From Micromussa lordhowensis (lineage: Eukaryota > Cnidaria > Anthozoa > Scleractinia > Lobophylliidae), in the NCBI GenBank assembly GCA_964020085.1, contig OZ026604.1:22744432-22808431 (forward strand): DNA of 64,000 nt, in the 5' to 3' direction. Position numbers and translations under genes: made by a program. Shown one piece after another: positions 14,701 through 24,398 of the stretch. The notes beneath the pieces are model-generated. The model was not told the DNA's origin, did not search any database, and worked only from the letters and a program-made list of their open reading frames with translations. Numbering within the stretch: position 1 is the first letter of the stretch; every line of letters starts with the position of its first letter.

Positions 14701-17700
14701 TACTAAGTCACAACAAAGGAACATTGAAATGGACGCTCGAGTGACATCACTGGAAGAGAAATCAGAGACTTATAAGAGGGAAAGAGATCATGCAAAAGAA
14801 CAATGGAGGCAATCAGTGAAAGAAAGGAAAAAGTTACATCGTGAGATTGCCGGCATAGTCCAGGCTAGGGATGAAGCAATACAGAAATGTTTTTCCACGG
14901 CAGAACAATTAGAGAAGTTGAAAGAGGAGTACAATCACTTGTTGAACCGTTTGGCAAAAACCGGTTTGAGTGCAAATAACTCTAGTGAACTTTCTATTCC
15001 GTGCTCGCTCAAGGAATGCAAGTTTTGTGCTGGTGATTCAGCTGAAGGCTTAGAGGTAAGTCTCTAACGGATGTCTACAAAGATGCCAAAGTAAAAACTT
15101 GAGAAACTTTTCAATAACAATGACACAGCTCTTGGTCGAAGTAAAATATTTAAGACCTCAAATTTGATGGTTAAACAGCATGGTCACACAAGAGTTTCAT
15201 ACTGCTCAAGAGCTTTCGTTTGAATGGTCACACACAAGGGTTTCATCCATAGAGTTAAACGTTAGAACCACCTTGTACAGCATAATAAACAGTACCACAT
15301 GAAAGAACTGCTCAATAGCTTTCATTTGAATGGTCACACACAAGGCTTTCATCCAAAGAGTTAAACGTTAGAACCACCTTGTACAGCATAATAAACAGTA
15401 CCCCATGAAAGTACTGCTCAATAGCTTTCATTTGAATGTTCGCGAACTAGGGTTCCATCCTTAGAACGTTAGAAGTTTTACCCTGGAAGTGAAAGGTTGT
15501 AAATAAAATAATTATTTCATGATAATTTCTAACATCTTGTAATACGTTTAGTCTCCAGACACATCATTTACGGAAAGTGAAGAGATTCGAGTGACGTTAG
15601 AAAAGGTATGTACATAGTGTTGATGGACCGTCAGGTCGCTTCGAAAGATTATGATGATATTATGCTAACAAATATCATGACAGGAGTTAAGTAACATGAA
15701 GCGGTGATGTGCTGGTGATGATGATGATGATGATGACGACGATAGCAAACATGAATGAAGATGATAATGACTGTCCTTGATGAAAATTTGACACATAAAG
15801 CATTGCTATCTTGCTTTGTTCTAATTGGCCACTCGACTTGTTCGCCGCATGTTGAAGGCCTTTTTTTGAAATCAAAACTTTCAGACTAAGCATTTTTTTA
15901 CGTTGTAGGTGAGTTAACGTTGTACGCGATCACTTTATTGCAGGATGATCCACTTGACTCTATCAAGCTGGCTAGAGTTTCCATGAGTGGCAGGCCTTAT
16001 ACTGCCATCATAGATATCGAGAAGGTCTTTGGTAACTCGAGGAACATCAGGTGATTGATTGGTTGTGGTTTGTCTGGTTTTCTTAGTAGATTGATTGATT
16101 TCTTGATTGATTGGTTAACTGACTGACTAACTTAGTGATAAGATTAATTGATTGACAGTTTGTCTGGTTCTTCTTCTGAACTTTTTATTGGTTTGGTGGT
16201 AGTTGGTTTGTTGGCTCATTGAACAACTGATTGGTCAGTTGATTGATGTATTTAACTAATTGATTGACTAATTGATTGATTGATTGATTGATCGACTGTG
16301 TGACTGACTGACTGATTTATGGATTTTCTTACTGACCTTTGCAGGCTGATCTTTTCAATGGAATTTATTTAAAATTTGGAATGTGATTTGTGGCCACGAA
16401 ATTTCAAGTATGTGAAATACCAGAACATTTGTTGAAATTGACTGATAATTATTGTATCTGTTGTCTTTAAGAAAATATGACGAGATTGTGTCCATCAACG
16501 ATATCCCAGTGACAGAGTCAGACCAAAATCTCGTGAAATCCTTGCTAGATGGAGCTGTTTCCACACTCACTATGGTAAGACTGGAACTATAGCCAGGAGG
16601 AAATAGCATTTGAATCGTATGTTTATTATCTGTTATTTGTAAATATCATGTTCATACTGTTAATTTAATTTTCAGGTTCTCAAGCGGCCTGTTGGCACTT
16701 ATCAGATAAGTTTTGACTTGGATCTCAAAGCTCCCAAGAAATCGAAAACTGGTAAGAATAAACGGAATTTTGAATTTTCGCACAGATTTTTCAACCAATC
16801 ATAGGCACCACACGTATCTACGTCATCACCGCGTAGCATGTGCAAACGTGGATGTGACGAAGAGGGGTAAGGGAGAAAGACAGTTGTCATTATTCGTGTC
16901 GAATCGCAGATGTTTGCATGGCGAGCGAAAATTCACGCTTGAGAATGGAGACTCTTGTTGGATCAGACTATTTTGTTGGAAAACATTCCTGGAAGTAACA
17001 TAGTAAATGGTTTGAACCCAGGAGTATCAGTAGTTCGTATAGTGTGATCGTCCGGGTGAAAGTAGAAGTAGAAGTGCGAGAAGTAGGTAGAACTGCAGCA
17101 CTGACGAGCCGTTGATGCAACATGCATCGTTCTGTCGTAACGATAGATACAATTGTTTTCGGCGGATGATGGTGGTATTTTTATTCAATATTTTCACTTA
17201 TGCTGTATGCTGGTAATGAGGCTCGAGTTTTCTTACGCAGTATTATGAACCAAATCTATCGATTTACCGTTTTCAGGTCTTGGTTTTGAGTGTGGCTTGT
17301 ATGTAAAAAGTCTGAAGCATGGGTTTATTTCTGAGGATCAGAACAACCTGAAAGTTGGGGATTACGTTATGAAGGTACGTAATCGGATATGAAATTATCG
17401 TGACGGTAAGTGTCTTGAGCTCGCGATTGGCCAATAACTATAGGCTACCCAATTTTTCCGATTTACCTCAGGGTAGTTGCAGCAATTTTCATGAAAACAA
17501 TATGGCACGTGTTTGTGTGGGTTTACTCGCGTGAATCCTCGCGCGATAAGACACACGGGATTGCAATGTTGGGAAGACGGTCAAGAATCCTGCAAAGTTA
17601 CGCGCGTTCTATGGTCATCATCAAGGGCACAGCAAAACGAGAAAAACGGTATTGCAGAAATATTCCTATGGAAACACATGTTTTCTGCATTTAGACGAGT

Positions 17701-20700
17701 AGGAAACATGTTTCGAAACGGAGGAAAAATGTTTATGAAATGTTCCAGAAGCCTCCTCTAGCTACGAGAAGAAAGATTTGCATGGAACCCGTGAACTATT
17801 TTCCGCGTAACTGAATAGCCAGGGTAACATGTTTTCGTTGCAAACAAACTTGGCCCCCTGCTATTTCTATTGTACATTAACGACCTCCCTAACTGTAACC
17901 TCCGTTCAGATGTGAGGATGTACGCCGATGACACTAATCTCACGTTTGCCTCCACTGACCCTGAAGAGTTGATTTCATCCCTGACCCACGATCTGAGCAA
18001 TCTAAAACAATGGCTCGACTCTAACCGTCTAAGTCTTAATGTCCTCAAGACAAAGTGTCTGTTTACAGGCACAAGACACAAAATATCACTACTCCCGAGT
18101 GAAACTCATATTTGCCTTGCTGGGCATTTGATTGAAAGAGTAAATAGTTACAAATGTCTTGGTGTCCACGTGGATGAAAAACTCTCGTGGGAAGCTCATA
18201 TCTCCGAGATCGTCAGTAAAGTTGCTAAAGTACTTGCTGCCCTTAGGAGGCTAAAACCGATATGTCCCCAAAGTACACTAGTCACAATTTACAAGTCATT
18301 GATTCTTCCACATCTCGAATATTGCAGCGCTGTTTGGGGATGTATCGGTAATGGCCTCAGCCTTAAACTGGAGAAACTACAAAACAGGGCAGCACGTATA
18401 ATAACAGGGTCAGGTTGGGATATCAGATCTGCACAGATTCTTCGTGCTCTCAAATGGGAAAGCCTCGCTGACAGACGTGAAAGACAATTGAAATCTTTAA
18501 TGTTTAAAACCGCTAATAACCTTGTACCTGAATACCTGTCAGATAAATTCACCAGCGTAACTACCATCCACAGACATAATCTTCGGGGCGCTCAACAAAA
18601 CCTGTTTATTCCGCGGCCCAACACTGAGGCTCTCAAGAAGAGCTTTCGTTATAGGGGCGCAGTAACATGGAACAGTCTGTCAGCGGAGGCAAAACAGGCC
18701 ACTACTTTGAATAGTTTTTATTCTGCTATTTTACACTAGTAATAACTTAAGTTAAGATTTCTTTTTAATAATTCATAATTTTTAAGTCTAAGTAGTTAAG
18801 TTCTAGGTAATATATTTAAGGTTAATGCGCACGGCTCTTTAGAAGACCACTTTTTAGTGATAAGGATCCCGTGGATAAATAAAGTTCAGTTCAGTTCAAA
18901 CTCTTAAGATAGTCTTGCTCTGTTTTTGATATAGATCAATGGAAAACACCTTGATAAAATAATCGGTTCGTCGGTGGATAAAGTCACCAAAAAGTCTGGC
19001 GACAAACTGAAACTTCACGTGACCAGAACGATCCTGGCCATGCCGAAACAATGCGAGTTAAAGGTAGGTGTATCATCACTCTGTTTGTTGCCATGGTGAA
19101 TGAATAGGCCATTTCCGAGCTACCTTGTGGCTCTGTTTAAAAAACCGTTTCATATGAAATGAGTTTGGTTTGTATGAAAATGAACTTGTAGGGGGAACGC
19201 ATTTTCGTATGCCGTGGATGGTTTCTCACGAGGTCTCGTTTTGACACAGACGCAAAAAGCAAATCAGAAAGGCTTATCAAGGCTTATCCTCTTCGACAAG
19301 TCTTTTCTGTGCTCGAACCTGAACAGTTGATTAGATCCTTTTGGGTGCAGGTTTGGGAATTACTTGGAACTTTGATCGATCAACCTTTCTGCAGCTCTCC
19401 TTCAACAGTTTTTAAGATTCACCATCACATGATGGGTTCCAATTTTTTAGTCAATAAAATCTGATAACTCCACCCTATTGCTCCCGCTCGTTCTGATATG
19501 TATGCGTCACTTTCTCTATCTAAAAGATTAATCTCGCTCTGGGGGTCTCAGTTACAGCATTGTCGCAAAATTTCCTGATCTCATTTTAATTTCAATTTTT
19601 TGTCTTTTTTCATGCAGCCTGTCAGCACCACTGACTCTGAATCCGACACGGTCGTACTAAGACAGCTTCCGCGCTGCAATGGCGACAACCGCCTGTCGCT
19701 CATTTCGAACGACAGCTCAATGTCACGTGACTCGAGAGTTTCTTGTAACTCAAGCTTGGGCTCTATGAGCTCGAACAATGATTCGTCTCTCGCCGACTCG
19801 AACTCGGATCTTTACGGAAACAAATTCTCTGGCTATGGACTGTACATTGCCGACAGACATCGCACAGCCGCAGCGGTCTACAGTCCCTCGTCTGACTCTC
19901 AACTGGAGACCATTGTCGCAGACGACTGGCCAGATGCGGGGCCAGAAGATAGTTCACAGGATATATCGGACGCTAAGGAGAGCGATTCTTGCGAGCATGG
20001 CACCTTGAAACCGAACATTCGCTCGCCAATGAACCGGAAATTCGTCAGCACGTCGCAATTGCAGTCGGGAACGTTTTTGACGCCTGCTAGTGTCGACGGA
20101 ACGTTGGTTCGCGCCCAGTCTACCATCACCGCTGTTCGAGTGGACGATGATGGACTGAACTCAGGCTTAATAAGGTCTCAGCCTACGTGTGGAACAATAA
20201 TCCCCACGGGGAAGAGGTAAGTAAGGGTTTGATCTCCAGACACACATTTATTTTTCGGTCAAAAGAGCGCCGTGGTTTCAGTAAGAATTTTTTCATGAGA
20301 CTTGTAACGCACCATGAAATGAACGCCTGGTAACGTTTTCGTTGCACCTTGTCTTGTAAGCGAGCAGCGAGGTTGCGACAAAGACTGTACCAAACATTGC
20401 CCTGTACAACTACTCCTTGAATAAACCAATTTGAAAAACACTGATCATTATAAGAATCTGATTTGCTTGTTTCATTATGAGAACGTTCAAGTCAATAAAC
20501 TCAACAACTCAACATACACAAGCAAGTTAAACCAGTTTGACCCTGAGTGTTCATGGGATAATACTCAGATGTGTTTTGCTAACTGTTCTGCCCTGCATCT
20601 CTTTCTCCCCAGTCCTCGAGTGATGCGCCTCGAAAAGAAGCCGCTGGATGGCCTGGGTCTTGAAGTTTCCGGCGGTTACCGCGTCGGCATTTACGTCATC

Positions 20701-23700
20701 GAGCTGCAGGATAACTCTGTTTGTAAAGCCGCTGGCCTGCAAGTTGGGGACAGGCTCCTGAAGGTGAGAGATTTAGAGTAAATAGTATAAAGGGTTTTGG
20801 AATGGTGATGTGAATTTTCTAATCATGTATTTATGAGTCTCAAGCACTATGAAATAAAATGCTTGTAGCACTAATATGCTGACTTCTAACATTTTTCTTT
20901 ACTCCTTTACCCCTCAGCTTAACAGTTATGACCTGACCAGAGCAACCCTAGACCACGCCACGAGGATCGTTCGTCTTCTAAGCACGTGTACATATGTTAG
21001 AATTGAGGCCCAACTGGTGTCAAGTAAGTTTCAAGTTACATTTAGGCGTTTATATAAAAAGGCACTGATAGGTTTGTGCTGCGGCACCCTGGTAATATGA
21101 AAAATTTCAGATAGACTAGTATCTCATCCATAGGAGTAGGTGGGGGGGGGGGGGGGGGGGAGGTTAGCCGCACTCTTAGTTGCTTACCGAAGTTGAAGTT
21201 CTGCAGTGTTATTTACAAGTCATCTGGCTTCTCCGATACCGAGAAATTTAACGTTTAAGAAGGTGATAACAGTCTCAAACATCTCTTATTGTTTCTTTCT
21301 TTAGATTACCAAGAAATCCTTGAAGATAAACCTTACGATTCACTTTACGTCAGGTAAATTATAATTAGCCTTGGGATAATCATCTTCTTTACATCTTCTT
21401 TGCTCCAAAATGACAGAGCTTATCATCGAGACATATATCTTGCAAGAATTCGTTGGTTTGACATGTCGCCGATTTTATTTTTAGGACCATTCATCCATAT
21501 AAGGCCATGGCACCGGATGAGTTAAGCTTCACTGTGGGAGAAACACTGCACGTGATCAACACGCGCGCAAACTATGATCAGGCGAGACAGAGCTGGAAGT
21601 GGGTGGCTCAGCGCGCGAGGAAAGATGGGAAGGTTCTAGAGGAAGGACTGGTACCTTGTATGGGGAGGTAAATACTAACAGTGAATTTGAATCTGGTACT
21701 TTTTGTTTCTCTCTTGGAATGGTTAAGAAATGTCCTAAGACTTGTTACGCACGTGCACAGCTATTGTACTGCATTAAAGAAGACAAGTTGACCTACCAGT
21801 TCAGGTGGCTCCCTATAGTTTTACGATCGGACACACGCTGGGGACGAAAGCTTAAGGTGATTCCCGAGTTTTGCATTGCGCATTCCTACTGCGCACGAAT
21901 TTTGCGTCATCAGCGCGCTCACATGAGCGCGCGCGCACGTACAAAACATAAGAGATTTCAAAAATGAGCGACATGACACGACGTTTCGAAGTCATCTTGA
22001 CTTCATTTTCAAGTGATGAATGTAACGGTCAGTTCAAGTTTAAAATTAAGTGGTTTGTAACGTCAGCCAACGAATTAGTGCGCGCGCGATAAAATGTTCT
22101 AAACAAATACTTTCGCGCGAATTGAGTCCGCTTGTGTGTTCAACTTCGGTTTCCTCTCACGGATGAAGAGCATTTCGCGGATAAGACAATCAAGTTTTCC
22201 CTGACATTTCTTTAAAACGGAGAACTGCTTCAGAAGCTCGGGGTTTGAAGTTCCGTGGCAACCTTTCACATGTGTACCAACGGCGGAGGCTCTATGTTCT
22301 TCAATTCGCTGATGGAGATGACGAGTAGTGTAGCCGATATAATCTGTATCGCACAGATCACATTTAAATTGATAAACAACACATTGCCGGCTAACGACGG
22401 GTGGTTTCCTCTCCTGAATTCGAAGTTGCTCGCCAATTTTTGGACTCGTGAATACAGTTGTATTGGATTGCCGATGTTGTTGCCAAGATCCTTGAGCTGT
22501 TTCCGGACGAAGTCTGCAGATCTCTGATCTTTGAAAGGTAGTACGACCCGAACGATGTTTCTCTCCGACATGGCGTTGTTCTTCTTAACTTGATCTTTAT
22601 CCACAAGGACTGAGTTTAAGAACGAGGTAATGGTGGCATCAACCAGTCTATCCGGGTATCCCAGTTTAAAGAACATCCCTTTAAGATGGTCGCATTCTCT
22701 TACAATCGATTCCCAGGAAGATGAAAGGCGGTAGGCTCGGTGTAACATGGAACATTTTAGAACATTTTATCGCGCGCGCACTAATTCGTTGGCTGACGTT
22801 ACAAACCACTTAATTTTAAACTTGAACTGACCGTTACATTCATCACTTGAAAATGAAGTCAAGATGACTTCGAAACGTCGTGTCATATCGCTCATTTTTG
22901 TAACCAAATGTATCTCAAAACGTCTTCTTCTACGTATAAGAGATTTCCTTCAAACTAAGCTCGATAGCGAGATAAAAGCTAATTTCCTCTTAAACGAGCA
23001 CGGTGACCCCCACTTTTTATTTTATAAATTCAATGAGAACAATATCCGCAATAACTGAGAAAAAATTTGGCAGAAATCTATGGCTACTTTTTTGGCAAAT
23101 GAAATAAATGCTACAGATAGAGACGTAACGGGCCCATTAGAGCAAGTCCAAATTATGTTTCCTTTAAAGGATAAAAATATCAGTTAATAATGCAGGGTAT
23201 TTGAAGCCATTTCTTCTGGGACGTAGATGAATAACCATTTAAAGACAGTCGAATTCTGTGTGATATAACACGCCGCATTTGAAAAATAATCGAGCTTATT
23301 TGTTGCGCACTGAGATAACCAAAAGTCACCAAAATAACCATATTTGTCAGCATCGTGGCATGAAAACAAGCACGGTGACCCCCTCTTTTTATTACGTTTT
23401 TAACATCTCCTTGTACTGTAACGACACCATACCAAGTTTCATCGGAAATCTATGGCGGGTTCTTTTACCCGGGAATCACCTTAAGCAAATCGGTAAAAAC
23501 GCATATGTTTGAGCATTTATAATTCTAGACTAAAAGACACAATTTTAACAGAGATCATAGTAAAACACTATTTCATCATTACGTACATTTGATAAGTTTG
23601 AGAGGACTGGATGTAAACACGAACGCAAAAAGAGTACTCAAAACACAACACTAGCTCGCCAAACGCGATAAATGATTATCCTGTGGAGCCACCTTAAAGT

Positions 23701-24398
23701 CGTTTACAGTGGAACTCCGTTAATTCGGTCACCAACGGGCCACAAACATCTGGCCTCGTTTTATAGCTGGCGTTTTTCCCGCTACAGCGCGCCCATACAT
23801 TGGCTAGTTCATGGTCACATGACATCTAACAATGAAACTGTTTCCCGCCAAATGCCATGAGCGGGCAACATTGGGAAAACTATGACGTCAAACTGGAAAT
23901 AGTTCACTATTACCCGCGAAATGTTGACCGCTGTTGCACGTGGCCTGATGTTGTCGCTGGAAGCTCAGCGCGTTTTTCAAAATTTGCTTTTGTTTTGTTT
24001 TACTATATAACAAATCACCCTCGGGACCAGTCATTAAGTGTTAAGTATTAACGGGGTGGCCGTACTAAAGTGGTTCTTTAAAAAAGAAAATGACTGACTG
24101 AGCTTTTGTTCAGGCCAGAACAAAGTGTCTGTATTAACGGGGTGTCCGTCAGGCGAGGGTTCTATTGTATACCAGATTCTAACTTTATCTATCCTTCACA
24201 GTATTCCAGAACATGTGGAGTCCGCGGTACTATCCCAAACCCTTCAGCGGTTTGATTCCGAATCAGAGGAACAGATGAGCGATGACGCGCCAAGCACACT
24301 GAAGAGAACTTCAACTGAACGGCGGAGCATCATACAGAGATACCGCAAACTTATGAGACGCGAGAGCAGGGATTTTCCCAACAATACGGACGAAAATG
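7..24398 (+). CDS. Region A: DLG5/CARMA-like coiled-coil, PDZ and SH3 scaffold protein (16 exons)
   Basis: Exons read by eye: 7-109, 3178-3303, 11039-11904, 14498-15055, 15552-15605, 15944-16050, 16472-16574, 16676-16751, 17277-17374, 18935-19063, 19618-20216, 20613-20763, 20918-21023, 21305-21353, 21485-21667, 24202-24398. Every junction has GT/AG ends and a matching phase, giving 1168 codons with no stop. Domain order is a Ser-rich N-terminus, coiled coil (about residues 85-550), PDZ1 (575-660), PDZ2 (645-730), Ser/Thr-rich linker (741-939), PDZ3 (940-1025), SH3-like (1035-1102) and a basic tail. That order is known from DLG5 and CARMA proteins, which scaffold polarity or signalling complexes under the plasma membrane. 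Those proteins end in a guanylate-kinase-like domain, and none is visible here. The last exon ends in phase 1 and either joins the coiled-coil exon at 35314 or ends nearby. The PDZ/SH3 scaffold class is firm; DLG5 versus CARMA orthology is not decided. Confidence 0.85.
1680..1720. repeat. Perfect 15-bp inverted repeat (hairpin)
   Basis: Arms CTTGCCTGTGAAGTT (1680-1694) and its complement (1706-1720) enclose an 11-base loop. No coding or promoter context explains it; it is probably the core of a decayed palindromic element. Confidence 0.8.
1880..2066 (-). repeat. tRNA-derived SINE-like element
   Basis: On the minus strand a tRNA-like head has an A-box-like GTGGTTAGTGCG (complement of 2041-2052) and a B-box-like GGATTCGAGCC (complement of 2008-2017), spaced about as in a tRNA gene. 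A non-tRNA body continues toward lower coordinates. No acceptor stem closes, so it is not a functional tRNA. The tail boundary is approximate. Confidence 0.6.
2929..3103 (+). repeat. Dispersed repeat family R, copy 1
   Basis: Shares GGTCGTTTGTAATCCG, TAATCTTCTC, CTTATGGTTTATTAT and CTTCAATTTAAAGGT blocks with copies at about 6150-6345, 12450-12680 (minus), 40440-40850 (minus) and 45060-45230. No ORF is shared, so it is a non-autonomous repeat. Confidence 0.75.
3178..3303 (+). CDS. Region A exon 2, Ser-rich segment
   Basis: The acceptor TTTTCCAG ends at 3177 and the donor is G|GTAAGA at 3304. With the leftover G it reads VPDSSSLIVSKKALGRSSSL and on to TRETQH, then leaves one G for exon 3. RSSSLS looks like a basophilic phosphorylation site. 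The first ~39 nt and the ~70 bp of intron before them lie inside a sequence found again, inverted, at 40505-40617 (see findings), so the exon may be partly repeat-derived. Confidence 0.65.
3994..4410 (+). repeat. Diverged interspersed repeat S, copy 1 (copy 2 at 61415-61830)
   Basis: Both copies share, in order, TGCTGACGTCATTGTTTAC, AAATTTCTGGGTGGCAAA, CTAATGAGCTCATACATTCT and TTGTAAAC. They are about 57 kb apart in the same orientation and clearly diverged by indels. No coding frame is kept between them. Confidence 0.75.
5599..5830. repeat. Two tandem copies of a palindromic MITE-like element
   Basis: Each unit (5599-5699, 5731-5830) starts AACCCCTTGACTGCCAAG and ends with its complement, with internal CCAGACGATTTTACTCGTCGG. 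The spacer and the right flank repeat AAACTATCTCCTTT (5699, 5716, 5833). The two units are nearly identical, so the duplication is recent. Confidence 0.9.
6150..6345 (+). repeat. Family R, copy 2
   Basis: GGTCGTTTGTAATCCG, GTTAATCTTCTC and TTTAATTTAAAGGTAGTTTTG match the other copies. This one continues into GTGGTCAAAACAACTCAAAT, which is probably the true 3' end of the family. Confidence 0.7.
11039..11904 (+). CDS. Region A exon 3, first long coiled-coil exon
   Basis: The acceptor TTTCTAG ends at 11038 and the donor is AAG|GTAAGA at 11905. The phase-1 G from exon 2 makes GAT and opens 289 residues. A basic Ser-rich stretch (PKRTTSSDRERKTSSRLFRS) is followed by heptad-rich helix with long runs of E, K, D and L. 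A CKEC motif breaks it near the middle, followed by KYVKNLNDAL. It ends ...LDSLVKELNK. Repeats of the RNQAVQEKDKALEEW type resemble the coiled coils of DLG5 and CARD-family scaffolds. The ORF runs 99 nt past the donor to a stop at 12001, but that extension loses helical character and is intronic. Confidence 0.85.
12450..12680 (-). repeat. Family R, copy 3 (inverted)
   Basis: Complement of the family R blocks: ATAAACCATAAAGGAACAAG, GGAGAAGATTACAAACGACG and AACTTTTCAAGATGC. It lies in the intron between the two main coiled-coil exons. Confidence 0.7.
13170..13354. mobile_element. TA-flanked terminal-inverted-repeat element (Tc1/mariner-like MITE)
   Basis: The left end CAGTGAACTCTCCGC and the right end GAGAGAGTTGACTG are inverted, with TA on both sides (13168-13169, 13355-13356). 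CTAACGGACAC/GTAAGCGGACAG motifs recur inside on both strands. At 185 bp it cannot encode a transposase. Confidence 0.75.
14270..14480 (+). repeat. Pyrimidine-rich and (CAGTCACT)n-like low-complexity tract before an acceptor
   Basis: TTCCCTCC-type pyrimidines (14275-14345) are followed by CAGTCACT/CACTCAGT units to about 14480, 17 bases before the exon 4 acceptor AG. ORFs across it are translations of the simple repeat. Confidence 0.85.
14498..15055 (+). CDS. Region A exon 4, second coiled-coil exon
   Basis: The acceptor TGATCTGCAG ends at 14497 and the donor is GAG|GTAAGT at 15056. It holds 186 codons in phase 0-0, starting VKSERDDLTKKLKRNED, which continues the exon 3 helix without a break. 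Heptad Leu/Ile positions persist to about EEYNHLLNRLAK. A short CSLKECKFCAGD segment with three Cys follows. Confidence 0.87.
15183..15463 (+). repeat. Tandem repeat, ~106-bp period, about 2.5 copies
   Basis: Units starting CTGCTCAAGAGCTTTC (15202), CTGCTCAATAGCTTTC (15308) and CTGCTCAATAGC (15413) share GGTCACACACAAGG, GTTAAACGTTAGAACCACC and CAGCATAATAAACAGTACC almost exactly. Confidence 0.9.
15552..16751 (+). CDS. Region A exons 5-8: linker and first PDZ-like domain
   Basis: Exons 15552-15605 (18 codons), 15944-16050, 16472-16574 and 16676-16751. The PDZ fold is read from DSIKLARVSMSGRPYTAIID, with a weakened carboxylate loop, then RKYDEIVSINDIPVTE (the usual G-D-xI-xxINGxxV strand) and a terminal strand VSTLTMVLKRP. 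The canonical GLGF loop is missing, so this domain may not bind ordinary C-terminal peptides. All four exons join in phase. Confidence 0.75.
15712..15743 (+). repeat. (GAT)n microsatellite
   Basis: About eight GAT/GAC triplets lie in an intron. A minus-strand ORF here is its shadow. Confidence 0.8.
16051..16320 (+). repeat. Degenerate (GATT/GACT)n tract in the PDZ1 intron
   Basis: Many TTGATTGA and GACTGACT units begin at the exon 6 donor and run to about 16320. No coding. Confidence 0.8.
16676..19063 (+). CDS. Region A exons 8-10: second PDZ domain
   Basis: Exons 16676-16751, 17277-17374 and 18935-19063. The loop is GLGFECGLYVKSLKHG, then LKVGDYVMKINGKHLDKI and KSGDKLKLHVTRTI. The order (GLGF loop, L-x-VGD-x-ϕ-ϕ-x-INGK, final β strand) is that of a complete PDZ domain of about 85 residues. 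The intron between exons 9 and 10 carries a LINE fragment in the same orientation. Confidence 0.85.
17375..18934 (+). other. Intron between PDZ2 exons, largely LINE-derived
   Basis: From 17849 to 18898 it is a retrotransposon fragment. The rest has no recognisable content. Confidence 0.8.
17849..18898 (+). mobile_element. 5'-truncated CR1/L2-like LINE with the C-terminal half of a reverse transcriptase
   Basis: An open frame from 17849 to the stop at 18737-18739 reads LGPLLFLLYINDLP, then the catalytic MYADDTNL, LNVLKTKCLFTG, YKCLGVHVDEKLSWEAHI, LILPHLEYCSAVWG, LQNRAARIITG and VTWNSLSAEAK. These are the palm motif and the thumb/C-terminal region of jockey/CR1/L2-type non-LTR elements. The fingers and endonuclease are missing, so it is 5' truncated. 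The 3' end is GTTCAGTTCAGTTCA, a short tandem repeat rather than poly-A, as in CR1/L2. The frame is intact, so insertion was probably recent. It lies in an intron in the sense of the host gene. Confidence 0.93.
19618..20216 (+). CDS. Region A exon 11: Ser/Thr/Asp-rich linker between PDZ2 and PDZ3
   Basis: The acceptor CATGCAG ends at 19617 and the donor is AG|GTAAGT at 20217. It holds 199 codons plus 2 nt. The protein is low in predicted order, with runs such as SSLGSMSSNNDSSLADSNSD and many SP/SD pairs. No fold is recognised. It is probably a phosphorylated spacer, as in the long linkers of DLG5. Confidence 0.83.
20613..21023 (+). CDS. Region A exons 12-13: third PDZ domain
   Basis: Exons 20613-20763 and 20918-21023. 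They read PRVMRLEKKPLDGLGLEVSG, then GIYVIELQDNSVCKAAGLQVGDRLLKLNSYDL in two pieces and a final strand TYVRIEAQLVS. The GLGL loop, the A-A-G-L-x-VGD segment and the intron after LLK are typical of a PDZ domain. This is the best-preserved of the three and sits directly before the SH3-like exon, as in MAGUK and CARMA proteins. Confidence 0.9.
21142..21162 (+). repeat. Poly-G tract
   Basis: About 18 consecutive G after GTAGGT in the intron between PDZ3 and the SH3-like exons. It could form a quadruplex but may vary in length or be misassembled. Confidence 0.85.
21305..21667 (+). CDS. Region A exons 14-15: SH3-like domain
   Basis: Exons 21305-21353 and 21485-21667. The reading is PYDSLYVRTIHPYKAMAPDE, then LSFTVGETLHVINTR, a longer variable loop, WKWVAQRARKDGKVLEEGLV, P. 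This follows the ALYDF/ALYxY, ELSF-x-GD, WW/WxA and G-xxP order of SH3 domains, in the divergent form of MAGUK/CARMA proteins (DSLYIR start, long RT or HOOK insertion). A GUK domain would be expected next in those families but is not seen. Confidence 0.8.
21960..22899 (-). mobile_element. Penelope-like retroelement fragment with GIY-YIG domain, bounded by 141-bp inverted arms
   Basis: On the minus strand the ORF at 22748-22266 reads FFKLGYPDRLVDATITSFLN, VVLPFKDQRSADFVRKQL and FEFRRGNHPSLAGNV, the region between reverse transcriptase and endonuclease. After a frameshift near 22390 the frame gives VVYQFKCDLCDTDYIGYTTR, HLHQRIEEHRA and KLDCLIREMLFIRERKPKLN, ending at a stop at 22099. The Y..F.C..C..DYIGYT..L..RI..H pattern is the GIY-YIG endonuclease of Penelope-like elements. 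Left arm 21960-22100 and right arm 22759-22899 are inverted copies. The catalytic reverse-transcriptase core is missing, so it is a 5'-truncated, frameshifted copy. Confidence 0.88.
23707..24167. mobile_element. TA-flanked element, ~461 bp, probably pogo/Tc1-type non-autonomous
   Basis: The left end CAGTGGAACTCCGTTAATTC and the right end GAGGGTTCTATTG are imperfect inverted repeats flanked by TA (23705-23706, 24168-24169). ATTAACGGGGTG.CCGT occurs twice near the right end. No transposase frame. Confidence 0.55.
24202..24398 (+). CDS. Region A exon 16: acidic then basic tail after the SH3-like domain
   Basis: The acceptor CCTTCACAG ends at 24201 and the donor is AATG|GTGAGA at 24399. It codes for ~66 residues: an acidic segment (RFDSESEEQMSDDAP) and a basic one (STERRSIIQRYRKLMRRESR). 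The exon leaves one G. If the donor is not used, reading runs 13 codons further to TAG at 24437, followed at once by an ATTAAA at 24443, so a short isoform ending here is possible. The position and the RRS..RR character recall the segment between SH3 and GUK in DLG5. Confidence 0.75.

Larger units (their letters stand above)
21668..24201 (+). other. Intron after the SH3-like exon
   Basis: It contains the Penelope-like fragment (21960-22899) and a TA-flanked element (23707-24167) that stops 34 bases before the next exon. The rest is unassigned. Confidence 0.75.
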
